64,000 nt of DNA from Gautieria morchelliformis (lineage: Eukaryota > Basidiomycota > Agaricomycetes > Gomphales > Gomphaceae), in NCBI GenBank assembly GCA_015179125.1, contig WHVA01000071.1:62001-126000 (forward strand), read 5' to 3'. The position numbers and the translations under genes were made by a program. Below the pieces are notes generated by a model, which was not told the DNA's origin, searched no databases, and saw only the letters and a list, made by a program, of their open reading frames with translations. Positions 12,390 through 24,007 of this stretch are shown in pieces. Numbering within the stretch: the first letter of the stretch is position 1; each line of letters begins with the position of its first letter.

Positions 12390-15300
12390 CTACCTCTCTC
12401 GGTTTCCGTTCTCTTCCAGCAGTGTCACGTTCCCGCTTGCACTCTGCAGTCTCTGTGTGTCATGGATGTACTTGAAAAGGGGTTTCATTGCTTTGGGTCT
12501 CCCCAGTAGTGTCCTGACTGACGTCACTCCTCTTCTTAGCTTCCCTTGTAGCTCCTGCCTCTGCCATTTGTACTTGGGGCATACAAAAAGAAAGTGGTGC
12601 ACGGACTTGACCGCTCTTCTGCATGCGGGGCACACAGTGTGTGAGCTTTGCCGATCTTATGAAGATGCTTGTTCAGTGGAGCGTGTCCGGTTCTCAACTG
12701 GATGAGCAGCGTGGCTTGTCGCCTCGGGAGTTCTGTGCATAGTTTCATGTAGGCTGTGGATGGCATGGATGGGTCAATTCTTGTTAGCAACTTGGGGTTA
12801 TGGCAGGGAAGGTTCGGTAGAGTTCTTAGAAAGCTAGAATCAAATACACTACATGATTTTCAGTCAACATGCTATGTAAATATGAAAGATACTACTCGCC
12901 TCTCTCAGTGAATTTATTGTCACTGGGAGAGGAGTATTATTCTGTCTCAGAGAGCATATACGTGCACCCGGCCCTTTAGCGCCCAAGGGCTCGCGCATCG
13001 AACTCATTTCAAACTCCGCTGGGTGCAGCCGCCTGTGAAAATAGAGATTACAAAGTGAAATGGAGAGATAGGGAGTGACTGGAAAATTTCGAAAATAATC
13101 AGAGAAGTGAATGCATGGTACAAGAACAATATGAGAAAAGATTGAAACACCATACAATAAATCGAACATATTATGCTTGATTTTGGTGCAGGAGCATAAA
13201 TGCACCCAACAATTCTGTGTGCACATCTCGCTCACGGGGACTTAGCAAAGATCCTCTTAGCTTCCCGTTTGAGCTCCTTCTTATATCTTTGCAGTTCAGC
13301 CACTTTGCTCCTTGGTAGCGCTCCTCTGCATTTGATCAGTATGTCTACTTCCTCGCTAGACGCTCCCCCAGCTGCTCGCTTGGCCTCCTCGTCTGCCCTT
13401 TCGTTTCCCCGGTTCCCCTCGTGTCCTGGTACCCATCGCATGCGTACTTTTGCTGCCACTCGCCGCTTGGTGAGTCCTTTGATTTGTCTGTGTAACACGT
13501 TCACTAGGTATTGGCCTGGTATGGCTTTTTCCTCTCTCGTTGTTCGGATGGCCGCTTGGCTGTCCACTCCTATCATGTGCTCTCCTGACCTCTCCATGTT
13601 TAGGAGCTTCGCCCCCATGGCCGCCGCTATTAGCTCTGCCTCGAATACCGTGTGATCGTCCTCGGACCCTAGGTACAGCCTTACCGCTCTGATCTCCTCC
13701 CCGTTCCTGTAAAGTACCGCCGCCGCTCCTACTCCCCCTTCCACGCACGAGCCGTCAGAGAACACTTGAACGTGGGCTCGGTCTGCCTCCACCTCCGCCA
13801 GTGCTTGCTCTTTATTGGGCGGTATCCGTATGTCGAAGGCAGGTGCCCATTTATGGCCGTGCACTACCGTTTGTATCTTTTCCATTCTGCTGGGCTCGAT
13901 ACTGAACGCTTTCATGATCTCGTGCAGGGGGCCTCTGTGCTTTTTTACATATCGGAGGGAGGCTCTTTGTATTTTGCTCGCAAGCGGGTGTTTGTCGGGA
14001 AGGCAGGCGAGGCGTACCGCTGCGCGATGGATGACTTTCGCTACGAGCAACTGAAAGGGAAGTAAATCAGCATGTGCATCAAGGACATCTGTAGCAGTAG
14101 TTCTCATAGCTCCTGTGATGATCAGTCTAGCTTGCCGCTGGACCCTGGCTAATTTATTGATGTGACCCTTCGTCCCCTTGCTGTGTGCTGTGCTTGGGAT
14201 TAGGAACACGTCTGCCGCGTAAAGCATTTTTGGTACTGCGACTGTGAGGTAGAACCGACGCATGTGCCCGGCTGCGGCTCCTTTTGTGGGTCTAGTCAGT
14301 CTCTTGTACTGTCCAATAAATTTTTCTCCCTTTCCCAGAGCATAGTTCACATGTTCTCTGAAACATAGCTCCTGATCTATGATAATTCCTAGGAACTTGT
14401 GCGAGGCGGACGGGTTGATTGTGTGTTGGCGGATTTTCACTGAGGGTCGTGTGGCCGGTCTGGTTTTCCTAGGGTGCGTTGGGTCTTTCTCTCGCTTCCT
14501 AGTAAATCCGATCAGCGCGAACTTCTCTACCGTGAAATGGCACTCATGAGCCTTTGCCCAGCTAAGGGTGCCGCCTCTTCTGGTCATCATATCAACTAGT
14601 TTTTTGAACGCCTCTTGGAAATCCGCTCCTTCTGCCATCAGCGTGGTGTCGTCGATGAAACCCACGCAGCTCTCGTCATTCCTGTGTTTTGCCACTTCCA
14701 CTAGGTCCGCATTGTAGTATTGGTACGCAATGGCTGATAGTGGGCAGCCCTGGTCCATGCCCCTTCCTATTTCCCACATCTGCGTGCTGTAGTCATCGAA
14801 GCTGACTACTGTGCGGCGCCCCTGTACTTTCCTTTCAATCCAGTCGGTGTATTCCTGGGGTATTCCCCTGTGGCGCATGTTGTGCACTAGTCTGTCTAGC
14901 ATTATGCTCGGGAAGGCTCCTTTGATGTCCAGAAAAAGGACTCCCAAGACTTTTCCTCTCCTCCAGGCATCTTTGGCTGTCGCGACTGTGTAATGGATAG
15001 CGTCTGTTGTCGTGCGTCCAGGTCTACATCCGTAATGGTTGTCGGGTAAGAGGTAGTACCTTTCAGTCATCTTAACCAAGTCCTCTGCGACACACGCAGA
15101 CAGTACTTTCCCTATAGTGTCAAGTAGGGCGATGGGCCTGTATGCGCCCGGGACTGTATAGTCTGACTTGCCCGGCTTCCGGAGCACTCATGTTATCGAG
15201 TCTTTCCACTCATCGGGGTACATCTTTAGGTTGAAAGTTGCTCGGAACATCAGGCCTAGGTACGGGAGGAGAGTGTTAATACACTGCATTATGACAACAT

Positions 15301-16776
15301 TCGGAATACCGTTGGGGCTGGGGGCCTTGAATGAGTTCAGCTTGTTTATGGCCCTTCTGATTTGGTCGTCAGTTACGGGCACGTAGTCGAAGGCATCCCT
15401 TGGATATCTGGGGCTCGACGGGATGTTCTCTCTTCCCTCTCTTGTATTGGGGAAAAATGTGTTGAAGAACATATCTGCTTTCTTTTCATTGGTGTCAGCC
15501 GTTTTTCTCGTTCCATCCTCATGCTTAGCTATAAGGGTTGGTACTTTCGTGCGCCCCCCATCCGACGCGTCTGACGATGCGTACTTGTGTGCCGTCCAAA
15601 GCGTTTGCTGGTTGATTCCTTCTAGAAAATTGTCCCAGTGTTCTTGCTTTGAATGTTTTATCGCCAATGCATATCGGTTTCGAAGGATTTTGTACGCGTC
15701 GTGAGCTTCGTGCGTTGGGTCTGTTCTGTTCGAGTATGACTTCCTCCCGGCCCTTCTTGTATCTGTCCTTAGTTGGGTCAGCTGTCTCGTCCACCATCTT
15801 TTCATATACGGGGAGGGCTTAGTCTTCGGTATGATCTCCTCCGCCATCTCCGTGATCGCGTCTACTACTGCTCTGAGTTGCTGCAGGAACTCTTCTTCAC
15901 TAGTTGGCTCGGGTCTGTCGATACTGTCTCTTAATCTTGTCGCGAGCCCTTCGTTGAAGGGTCCCCAGTCCGCCTGTTTGTAATTGTATCTTGGGTGTCG
16001 ACTGTGACTTTGGTGGTGACTTCGAGCGTTGTATCCACCGGGTAATGGTCGCTTTTGGCTGGCTGGTCCTCTGGCACCGTTGTGCAGGTAATTATGCTTT
16101 CTAATAGCTCTGTCGATACAAAAACATTGTCAGTGTGGGTCAGGTTTCCGGTGGACATTGCCTTAAGTGTAGGTATCCCTTTGGGGAGCGCCATTTGCAT
16201 ATCTCGTTCGGCTATAGCATCTAGAAGTAGCTGGGCGGCATCGAGATTGTTCCTGGTAAAGAGGTTGTTGTTGCGTTCCTCATCCCAGTACGGGTGGTGT
16301 CTATTGAAGTCCCCTATCCATACCATTCCTGCCGTGCGGCCGGTTTGTGTGTTGTTCATCTGTGTTTCCTTCTGTACGCTGGCTCGGAGTTTGTGTATAC
16401 TGTTAGCATGTGTGCAGTCTACGTATAGGTTGAATAGAATAACTGTACTGGCTTGTGTTTTTATCAAGATCGCGGTTACATCTGGCGTGTCAGCATCGAC
16501 GCTTGCCCACTCGCTTGTGGCTATCCGTTTGTTGACCAAAATCATCGACCTAGTTCTCTTTTCCCTGTCGTTGTAGTGCATTTTGGGGTATACTGGGTAC
16601 CAGTGGGGGGTAGCTCTCGCGTTGCCTAAGAAATCTAGGTAGGGCTCTTGGATCGCTAGGATGTCGTATTTGTCGGGTGGGCACTTCATCAGCATGTCTA
16701 GCGTAGCGGTAAGTGATTTGTTGACGTTCTGTTGTCTAACTCGCAGCTGTGTGAGATCATGGGGTGTAGCGCTCAT
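12390..16776 (-). pseudogene. LINE ORF2 (endonuclease, RT, RNase H), broken
   Basis: ORF2 starts at ATG 16,776. The first domain (16,770-15,980) is an APE-type endonuclease (ILAIQEPYL, WIGDFNRHHPYW, KSDHYPVD). A frameshift lies near 15,985. The reverse transcriptase spans about 15,500-14,300 with RPIALLDTIGK, a palm motif FIDD near 14,650 and a TGA stop at 15,188-15,190. RNase H follows near 13,780-13,350 (FSDGS, FEAEL, GVDSQ, ERADE). A solo LTR splits the frame at 12,782-13,211. After it, a frameshift near 12,635 precedes a CX2C...H...C finger (CPACRRAVKSVHHFLFVCP) and the stop at 12,390. Confidence 0.85.
12782..13211. mobile_element. Solo LTR (family H, copy 2) inside the LINE
   Basis: This 430-bp segment runs from TGTTAGCAACTTGG to CACCCAACA and is flanked by the 5-bp duplication ATTCT (12,777-12,781 and 13,212-13,216). 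It interrupts LINE ORF2 between RNase H and the C-terminal zinc finger. It is the youngest visible layer of the nest. A second copy lies at 1,231-1,719 in element A. No internal retrotransposon sequence remains, as expected after recombination between two LTRs. Confidence 0.9.
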
Positions 16777-18460
16777 CCCTGGTGTTGGTCGTGGTTGTTG
16801 TCTCCTCCGTGCGGGTCGTCTACTCTGTCACTCCTTAGCTCGTATTCGTCAAGTGTTCTCTGTTGGTTTCCCTGGCCAGGCCATCCACTGTCTCTCTGGC
16901 CCCTTGGCGGGTTGTCGCCTCTGTACTCGTCCTGCCATCGGTTTCCCACATCCCACCCGCTGGTGCGTCGGTCGTACTGTTGGCGCCTTTCGTTCGCGCG
17001 TTCTTCAGCTTGTCTGAAGAGCTCTCCCGCATCCGCTGTCTCGTGATCGCCATCCTGCTGTTCCCATGTCCATGGGTTTCCGTCCGGGTAGTATTTGTAC
17101 ATACTTTCCGGGTCTGCCTTTTCGATTCTGTGAGACACTGCTGCGAAGGTCGGGCACGTTCTGTCCCACAAAGCGTGTCCGTTTTTGTTGCAGCTGACAC
17201 ATTTGAACTTGGCCGGGTCCGTCTCTTCGCACTCGGCGGTTGTGTGGTTTTCTCCGCAGGTGCCGCACACGTTTGGGTTGCTACATTCTGCCGCCATGTG
17301 CCTGGTGTCGTATTTCTGGCACTTGAGGCACCTTCGGGGCTCTCATCTCATCCTCCTCGCCCACATCCGCTTCCCCGCTATTATCACTCCGTCTCTTATG
17401 CACTGGTTCGCGGCCTGTGTCGTTGTGAATTTTGTGATTAGGTGAGCCGTTCTCTGTCCCTCCGTGCGTCTGTGTGGTGGTTTTATCCATCTCGTTGATA
17501 TGAGTGTTTCGGTTGGAAGCCTTGAGTCTCGTTCTATCTTTCTTAGCTCCGCGAAGGCTTCTGGTGAGTGGCTAATCGGGACGTATTCGACGATTACCGA
17601 AAGGGCTCTGTCCTTGACTATCGATGTCGTGCTAAACTTCTCTAGGAAGTGTTTCTTGTGTGTGTGGATCCATCTTGCCCCTTTCGGGTCGCTTAAGTCT
17701 AGACAATCCCCCCGTTCGCCAGCTTCTTAGCCCCAATCACGCTGATCTCGTTGTCACCCCTTATGTGCTCTAGGTTCCCGACTGCTTCGTTAGCCTTGGC
17801 CACCAGCTCTCGCTCCGTGAGCTCGTGCAGGGCGTTGTTGTCTGCGCTTGGGTCTTTGTCTATTAGTATTTGGCTCTCCCTCGCTTTTGCTCGCGCTAAG
17901 GTGTTCGGATGTGACAGAGGTATGTTACCTTTGAGGGCAGCCGCGTATGTCGCTCCCGCTGCCCCATCTCCTCTGCTGTTCTCGCTTTCTTTTTGTGCAC
18001 TGCTCGCTCTCTCAGTCACCTGGAGCGCCTCCGCCGCTGCTGCTTTGGCTACGCTCGTCGTGTCTTTCACAGTTTCTATCAGGGCATTGATGTTGTTGAG
18101 GGCCGGAGCCAGCCTTTTTTCCACGTACTGGAGGACTGCCGTCCCTGTCCCTCTAGCCGCTTCATCCATCATGAGGATCGCTACCGCCCTGGCGCCCTCC
18201 AGCAGTGGCTTTAGGGTTGCGTTGTGAGCTAGGGATAGTAGGGTGTAACTGAGCTGTTCGATGGACAATGGGTCTTCCTTTGCGAGGTATCCCTGTTTTT
18301 CCAGGAAGGATCTGGCTTGTTCCCTTGTTCGAATGGCGCAAGCTGGGTCCACCAGTAGGTCTGCTCGACTTTTCGCCCCCCCTTGTTGCGCTGTGGCCCT
18401 CGTGCGGCCACTTTGGCCCTATGACGTGGCTGGCGGCTGCGAGTCTGTGTTGGGCGGCAT
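16773..18460 (-). pseudogene. LINE ORF1 (gag-like, three CCHC knuckles), broken
   Basis: The start is taken at ATG 18,460 (MPPNTDSQPPATS), because the same frame continues into the well-kept body; the larger protein from about 18,352 lacks its own ATG. A stop TAG interrupts the frame at 18,419-18,421, a frameshift lies near 17,700, and TGA interrupts at 17,343-17,345. The body (18,350-17,700) is an alpha-helical, Ala-rich region. Three zinc knuckles follow near 17,320-17,130: CX2CX6HX4C, CX2CX3HX4C and CX2CX4HX5C. Such proteins bind the LINE RNA. The stop TGA at 16,773 overlaps the ATG of ORF2 as ATGA. Confidence 0.8.
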
Positions 18461-18618
18461 CGCGCTTTTGGTTGCTCCTTTTTTGGAGCGTGTTCAGGCT
18501 GTGACTGGCTGGTACTTTCAGTAGGCTAGCTAACGCTGAAAAACGTGCGTGCGTGTTTTGTGTGGATTTGAAAATTTTGGTGGTGGTGGTAGGCGTGAGA
18601 AAAAGTTCGAACCCAGCG

Positions 18619-21600
18619 TTGGTTGTAGTACCTTGCCATGTCATCCTTGGCCTTCGCAAGGGCTGACTTGGCTTCCGAAAGGGTGGAGTCCATGCGGTCT
18701 TGGAACTCATTGACTGTCTCGAGTCGGGACTCTGCCTGGCGTGGCTCGAAGCCCATCCGCGGGTGTCGTCCGGAGTCCAGCATGAAGGGAGTCTGTTGTG
18801 TGGCGGAATGTACATGGTTGTTGTATTGGAATTCCGCCAGTGGAAGTAACTCATCCCAGTCATCCTGCCTCTCATTGACAAAGAGGCGGAGATATTGCGC
18901 CAACTGCTGATTGACCCGTTCCGTCTGTCCGTCACCCTGTGGATGGTATGCTGTGGTGGTAGCCAGCTTTATGCCAAGCAGGCGGTAGAGCTCCCGAGTC
19001 AGTTCCGCGACAAACTGCGGACCTCGGTCGGAAACGACTTACTTCGGGAGCCCATGCAACTTCCAGACATGCGCAAGGAACAGGCGGGCCGCTCCGAGGG
19101 CCGTGATCGTTGTGTGCGTCGGAATGAAGTGGGACACCGTGCTTACCGAGTCCACGACGTTCATGATTGCGTCGTAGCCATGGGACTCTGGGAGTTCAAC
19201 GATGAAGTCAACACTGATGGTGTCCCAGCGGGATTTGGGAATCGGGAGTGGAACAAGTTCTCCGACGGGCGGATGTCGTTGCGCTTTGGTTCGGAGACAA
19301 AGGTCACATGTTTTCACATACTGTACAATGTAGCGGGACATCTGAGGCCACCAGTAGTTCCGAGCCACTAATTCCAGCGTCTTCCACCTGCCAGCATGCC
19401 CAGCGACCCGTGTCATGGTGCTGGGACACGATGCGGCGGCGGAGGTCCGCCCCACCTGGAACATAGACCTTGCCTCTGAAGTGGAGCAGTCCATCACGTT
19501 CCGACCATTCCGCTGCCCATACAGACCGTGAGTGCCCTTTCCGCAGTTCCTCCACCGCCTTCACCACCGACTCCTCCTTCTCTCCATTCCGGTACTGCCT
19601 CCGGATGTCCCGGAGCATTTCCGCTTCCGCCCCAACTGCAGTTACTCCTTCTAGGGCACGGATTGCAAAGAGACTTGGGCGGAGCAGTGTCATATCCGCG
19701 TTGTCTCCACTTCCGCTTCCGTGATCCGCGCGGCGGGATAGGGCATCGGGCTTGCCCATGGTGCGGCCGGGGCGGTGGTGGAGCATGAAGTCAAACCGGG
19801 ACAGGTGTAGGGACCACCGTGGTTGTCGTCGGTTCAGCTTCTTAGCCATGCGGAAATACTCGAGGTTCTTGTGGTCTGTCCAGATCTCAAAAGGGCATAG
19901 AGCACCCTCGAGGAAGTGTCGCCACTCCTCCAGCGCTCGGATGATTGCCAGCATCTCCTTGTCATGGATCTCATAGTTCCGCTCGACCGGACTAAGGCTC
20001 TTAGAGAAGAAGGCAATCGGATGCCACCCCCCACCATCTTCCGATGACTGCTGTGACAAGACCGCTCCGGTAGCTGCGTCGGAAGAATCCGCCTCGACTC
20101 GATAAGGGCGAGAGTCGTCGGGAAAGATCAGGACCGGGGCGGAAGTGATCAGCTCCTTGAGTTTGTCGAAGGAAGTCTGTTCCGGCTCTCCCCACCGCCA
20201 TCCAACCTCCTTCTTGGTGAGGTCGAAGAGGGCACGGGCGTGGCAGGAGAAGTCCTTGATGAACCGCCAGTAGAAATTGACAAACCCAATGAAGGACTGG
20301 ACCTCCTTCTTGTTCCGCGGCACAGGCCAATCCGATACACCAGAAACTTTGACCGGGTCCATTTCCACCCTTCCCTCCGACACAATCACCCCAAGATACT
20401 CTATCCGCGTCCGCTCAAATTCGCACTTTTCCGGCTTGAGACACAGGTTGTACTCCCAGAGCCGTTCCAGCACTCTCCGCACAACCTCCCGATGTTCCGA
20501 CATTGTTTTTGTGAAGATGAGGATGCCATCAAGGTAGACACAGACAACCCCTTCTGCTATCATGTCACGGAAGATGTCATTCATCATTGTCTGGACGTGG
20601 CAGGACTGTTGGTGAGGCCAAAGAACATGACCTGTGGCTCAAAGAGTCCTCGTTGGTGCGAAATGCAGCCTTCCACTCGTCCCCCTCCCAGATCCGAACA
20701 TTATTGAAGCCCCAGCGGACATCCAGCTTAGTGAAGTACCTTGCCCCACGGAGTTGTGTGATCAGTTCGGAAATGAGTGGAATGGGGTACCGGTTCTTGA
20801 TCGTGATCGCATTCAAGGCCCGGTAATCCTGCACAAGTCTGAGCGAGCCGTCCTTCTTCTTGATGAAGAACACCGGAGATGCCATGGGTGACTTGGAGGG
20901 GCGGATCCTCCCTGTACAGAGGTTTTCCCCAAGGAATGCATCGAGCTCTACCTGCTCCTTGGGTGACAGTGGGTAGACTTTGCAGTTGGTGGGCTTTGAC
21001 CCAGGCTCCAACTCAATGGCATGGTCCCACAGCTTCCGTGGAGGCAGGGCATCAAATGACTCCTTGGCAAAGACATCCTCGAACTCCCGCAGGTACTCCG
21101 GAATTTCCACCTCCGCTTTATCATGCTTCTTGGAGGCTTCGGCAAGGCGTTGCGAAATATTTCCGGTGGCGCGGATGTGTTCCGCTTCCGGTGGAAGGTT
21201 TACGTACAGCAAGCGCTCCCCCTCCACCAGAGTCTCTTCCGGGCTGAGTTGGATGACGTCGGAATCGGAATCAGAATTGAATGTGGGAGCCGGTTCAAAT
21301 TCCGCTTCCGAGTCTTCTTCTGCAAGCAGTGGATGGGGCCAGAACAACATGTCTGTATGAGCCGTTCGGTCTTCCGCTGTTCCTGGCGCTCCTTCCACAC
21401 TTCCGATTGGCACATGTGACACTTGGCTGGGCACCGACTCATCAGCACCTTCCGAGTCTGCCAATTGATCTCCGGGTTGTGCTCCTGGAGCCAGGTAAAC
21501 CCGAGGATGATGTCTTGCTTCCCCAGGCTGGTGACTGCAAAGGAAGTGCGTTCTGTGTGTCCATCATAGCGGAGAATTGTGTCTACTATCTCCGTGATGG

Positions 21601-22300
21601 ACCCTGCCTCGTTGGGGCTTCCATCCACATTGAACACCGGGATTGCACGTTGCAACTTCCGTGTGGTCAGTCGGTTCCGTTCCACATAGTCCCGGTCTAT
21701 AAACTGACCAGTGGCCCTGCAATCGACAAGGGCGGGTCCGGATTTGACTTCCACAGTATCTGTTGTCTGGATCTCCACCTTAATGACTAGTGACTTGGGG
21801 CCAGGGGTGGAAGCAACAACATAGCGCTTCGGGAGGCGTCTCTCCCAAGGGCGGATGCGGGATGGACGGGGTGTCGGATTCGGTTTTTGTGTGACTTTAT
21901 CCGGTGGGTCTGTACGAAGTGAGGGGAGTGGGGGCTTCTCATTCTCTACTTCAAGACAGGCAAACCGGTTATGTACAGGCAGCAGGGGCACACATCTCAC
22001 CCGCTGCGCGTCACAACATCCGACGCATTTTCCGCTTCCGATGCACCATGTTCTGCATTTTCGGAAATTTCTTCCGCAGTGGGCACTCCGCTTATGTCCG
22101 CGAGTGCGAGGATCTCTGGAATGAGCTCGAGTTTCTCCTCCGTGGTCATAAGCCGGATGTCAAAGGCTTGGGGGCACTCACGAGCATAGTGGCCTGGTTG
22201 TCGGCATCAGAAGCAGGTGATAGTTCCATTGCCTTTTCCGCGCATGCGGTCAACATCCATCGGGGCAGGGCCACTCTTCGAGGGAGGAGGGCTATGGTTC
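18619..22300 (-). mobile_element. Element B: protease, reverse transcriptase, RNase H and integrase core
   Basis: Minus-strand frames carry, in order, a retropepsin-like region (ALVDC, IILGFTWL) at 21,800-21,460, the RT fingers and palm ([28 protein letters not shown]) at about 20,900-20,450, RNase H ([23 protein letters not shown]) at 20,100-19,800, the zinc-binding and catalytic parts of integrase (TCDLCLRTK, WDTISVDFIVELP) at 19,400-19,150, and the integrase end just right of the LINE. The polyprotein is interrupted a few times. Confidence 0.88.
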
Positions 22301-22403
22301 CTAATAGGAGCAGGCGGAGCAACCGTCGGAAATATTTTCCGTGTGGGAATGAATGCACTTCCGGGTTTTGGCATAGGTGGAGTAGGATGAGTGGAACTGC
22401 ATG

Positions 22404-23300
22404 TCATGTTCCGGTTTGTCTCCACGAAGGCCTCATTTGCTTCCCTGTTCCGGACACCCTCTGCGCAGCTTGGTACCACCCTTCCGGGTCATCGAAATCT
22501 GGAGCTCCATCCCCAAGCAGCGCAACTTGGTTCTGGAGTGTCGGATCAAGTCCATGTCGGAATTTGATGATGATCGTCTTGTCGTCGTCATACTCTGCAA
22601 GGTCGATGAGCTCCTGGAAGCGATTCATGTAGTCATCGACCGGATCCTTGGCCTGGTACCAGCTTGTCCCCTCGAGCTTCGTAAGGGCTGTGAGCTGCTC
22701 ATTTTTCGGGCAGAACTGGTCGGAAAATGTTTTCTTGAAGGCATCCCAGTCCCGGAAGTAGTTCCCCTTGCCCTTTGCTTCATGTCGGATCACCTTGTTT
22801 GCAAAACGGGCTGCGTGGTCCGACTTGAAAAAGGACAATGCCCAGTGAATCCGAGCCTGGTCATTCTGAAAGAGGTCTCCGACAATTGCGAAGTAGATGC
22901 TGCATGTGTTGAAGAATGCGCATCCCTTCTCCCGATCTCCGTCAAAGTCCACCGGAGTTGCGGGTTTGACCTTTGCTAACTTCGCGGACATCCTCTCTTC
23001 CGCTTTTCCGAAATCCGGATCATCCAGCATTTCATTTCCACCACTTTGTGGAATATCTAACTTAGCCAAAATCGCTTGTAAGGCTGTTTCAATCGCGTCG
23101 GTCTTCATCCGGTTCCGCGTCAATTCCTCCTCCATATTCCGAAGACGATCGTCCAGATCCATGTTGGAAGGAGAAATATGGGACGGGATTTCCGGGGTTG
23201 GGAGCTCGACGTAAGAAGAGGGGCTGTCGTACACTGTGTGTGTGGAAGAGGTCGCAATCTCCGAGTCGCTGTCTCCGATTCCGAACGCACCTATGGCGAA
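22404..23300 (-). mobile_element. Element B: gag region
   Basis: A long minus-strand frame shows a coiled-coil-like stretch (LDDRLRNMEEELTRNR, near 23,160), then a Gypsy-type capsid domain (KGCAFFNTC..., FKKTFSDQFCP, YMNRFQELIDLAEYD). A zinc-knuckle region follows near 22,200-22,240, just past this frame. Gag packages the element RNA in the cytoplasm. The region is close to intact over the capsid part. Confidence 0.85.
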
Positions 23301-23349
23301 TGCAACGCACAGTATGACCGCCGGTCCTCTAGGGAAGAGACTTTTCTGC

Positions 23350-23838
23350 TGTAAGGGCAACCCTGGCTGGTTGTGGAGATCACACTACCACACAACTGAC
23401 AAGGGGAAATCCAAAGTATGTATAATGAACAGAGTATACAAGGGAGGAGATTCTCACCTGACAAGGGGAAATCCAAAGAGAAAAGTCTAAGGACCCCCAA
23501 TGTCAGCAAGCCCGTATTATACTACGCTGCACAGCCAGGGACAACACTTGGCACCCGCCATCAACCCTGCATCCCCCTGACCTCCCTGACCCTTGATCGA
23601 CCCTGGATGCCACCCATTACACAAGTCACTTGATTTCCGACACTGTTCCGAGAGTGGAAGTCGGAAATTGGAGTGGAACTGGCAAAGCGAACAGAACTGG
23701 TGGAAGTTCTCCCAGAAGCGGAATCATTTCCGAAAGCAGAGGCGGAGATGGAATCGGAACCGGAACCGGTGTCGGAAATGGTGTCGGAACTGGGTATGGT
23801 GTCGGAACTGGAAATGGAAAACAGGGTGTCCCCTGACA
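23350..23838 (-). repeat. 5' LTR of element B
   Basis: This is the 489-bp partner of the repeat at 11,142-11,630. It ends next to the ATCTG duplication at 23,839-23,843. Eight differences from the 3' LTR were counted by eye: seven are transitions, all at CpG sites in one copy or the other, and one is a transversion. Confidence 0.93.
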
Positions 23839-23841
23839 ATC

Positions 23842-24007
23842 TGTAGGAAAACAGCGATTCACTTGATAGCAAAATGATGATGCACAACAGCAGGTTACAA
23901 CCGCACGAGCAATAAATGCACATCCAGTACTAATTTATAAACTATTCCTCAGTGTCTCAGCCTGACACAATGAGTGATGCCAACATGACGTCGCTTGCAC
24001 TCCAACA
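23842..24007 (-). mobile_element. 166-bp solo LTR (G) inside element E, split by element B
   Basis: On the minus strand this piece begins TGTTGGAGTGCAAGCG and ends TTTTCCTACA, giving TG...CA ends. It is bounded by GTATC on the right (24,008-24,012) and, beyond element B, by GTATC on the left (11,135-11,139). Element B integrated two bases inside its left end, so the TG of this end is part of the ATCTG target duplication of B. A TATAAA motif is present. No coding capacity is seen; a short LTR is the simplest reading. Confidence 0.7.

Larger units (their letters stand above)
12160..18608 (-). mobile_element. Tad-like LINE with ORF1, ORF2, RNase H and poly(A) tail, in element B
   Basis: A 6,449-bp minus-strand non-LTR retrotransposon lies in the integrase region of element B. 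Its 3' end is a run of 28 T in plus-strand view (12,160-12,187). It is flanked by a 10-bp target duplication with one mismatch, GAACCCGGCG at 12,150-12,159 and GAACCCAGCG at 18,609-18,618. It has a short 5' leader, ORF1 with three zinc knuckles, and ORF2 with endonuclease, reverse transcriptase, RNase H and a C-terminal zinc finger. This order fits the Tad/I group known from fungi. It looks full length but carries about six coding defects and a solo-LTR insertion, so it is dead. Confidence 0.92.
11142..23838 (-). mobile_element. Gypsy-type chromodomain element B, both LTRs present, carrying a LINE
   Basis: Two 489-bp LTRs (11,142-11,630 and 23,350-23,838) bound the element, and ATCTG is duplicated outside them (11,137-11,141 and 23,839-23,843). 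On the minus strand the order is gag (23,300-22,200, with a zinc-knuckle region), protease (about 21,800-21,460), reverse transcriptase (21,000-20,400), RNase H (20,400-19,600), integrase (19,500-18,619) and, past the LINE, the rest of integrase and a chromodomain (12,149-11,640). A purine tract lies next to the 3' LTR. Without the LINE it would be about 6.2 kb. The reading frame has roughly five breaks besides the insertion. LTR identity of about 98.4% makes it a recent arrival. Confidence 0.92.

Noticed and set aside
18162-18935. A 257-codon minus-strand frame across the LINE 5' end and element B integrase
   Set aside because: It crosses the LINE insertion junction in the wrong frame for both genes.
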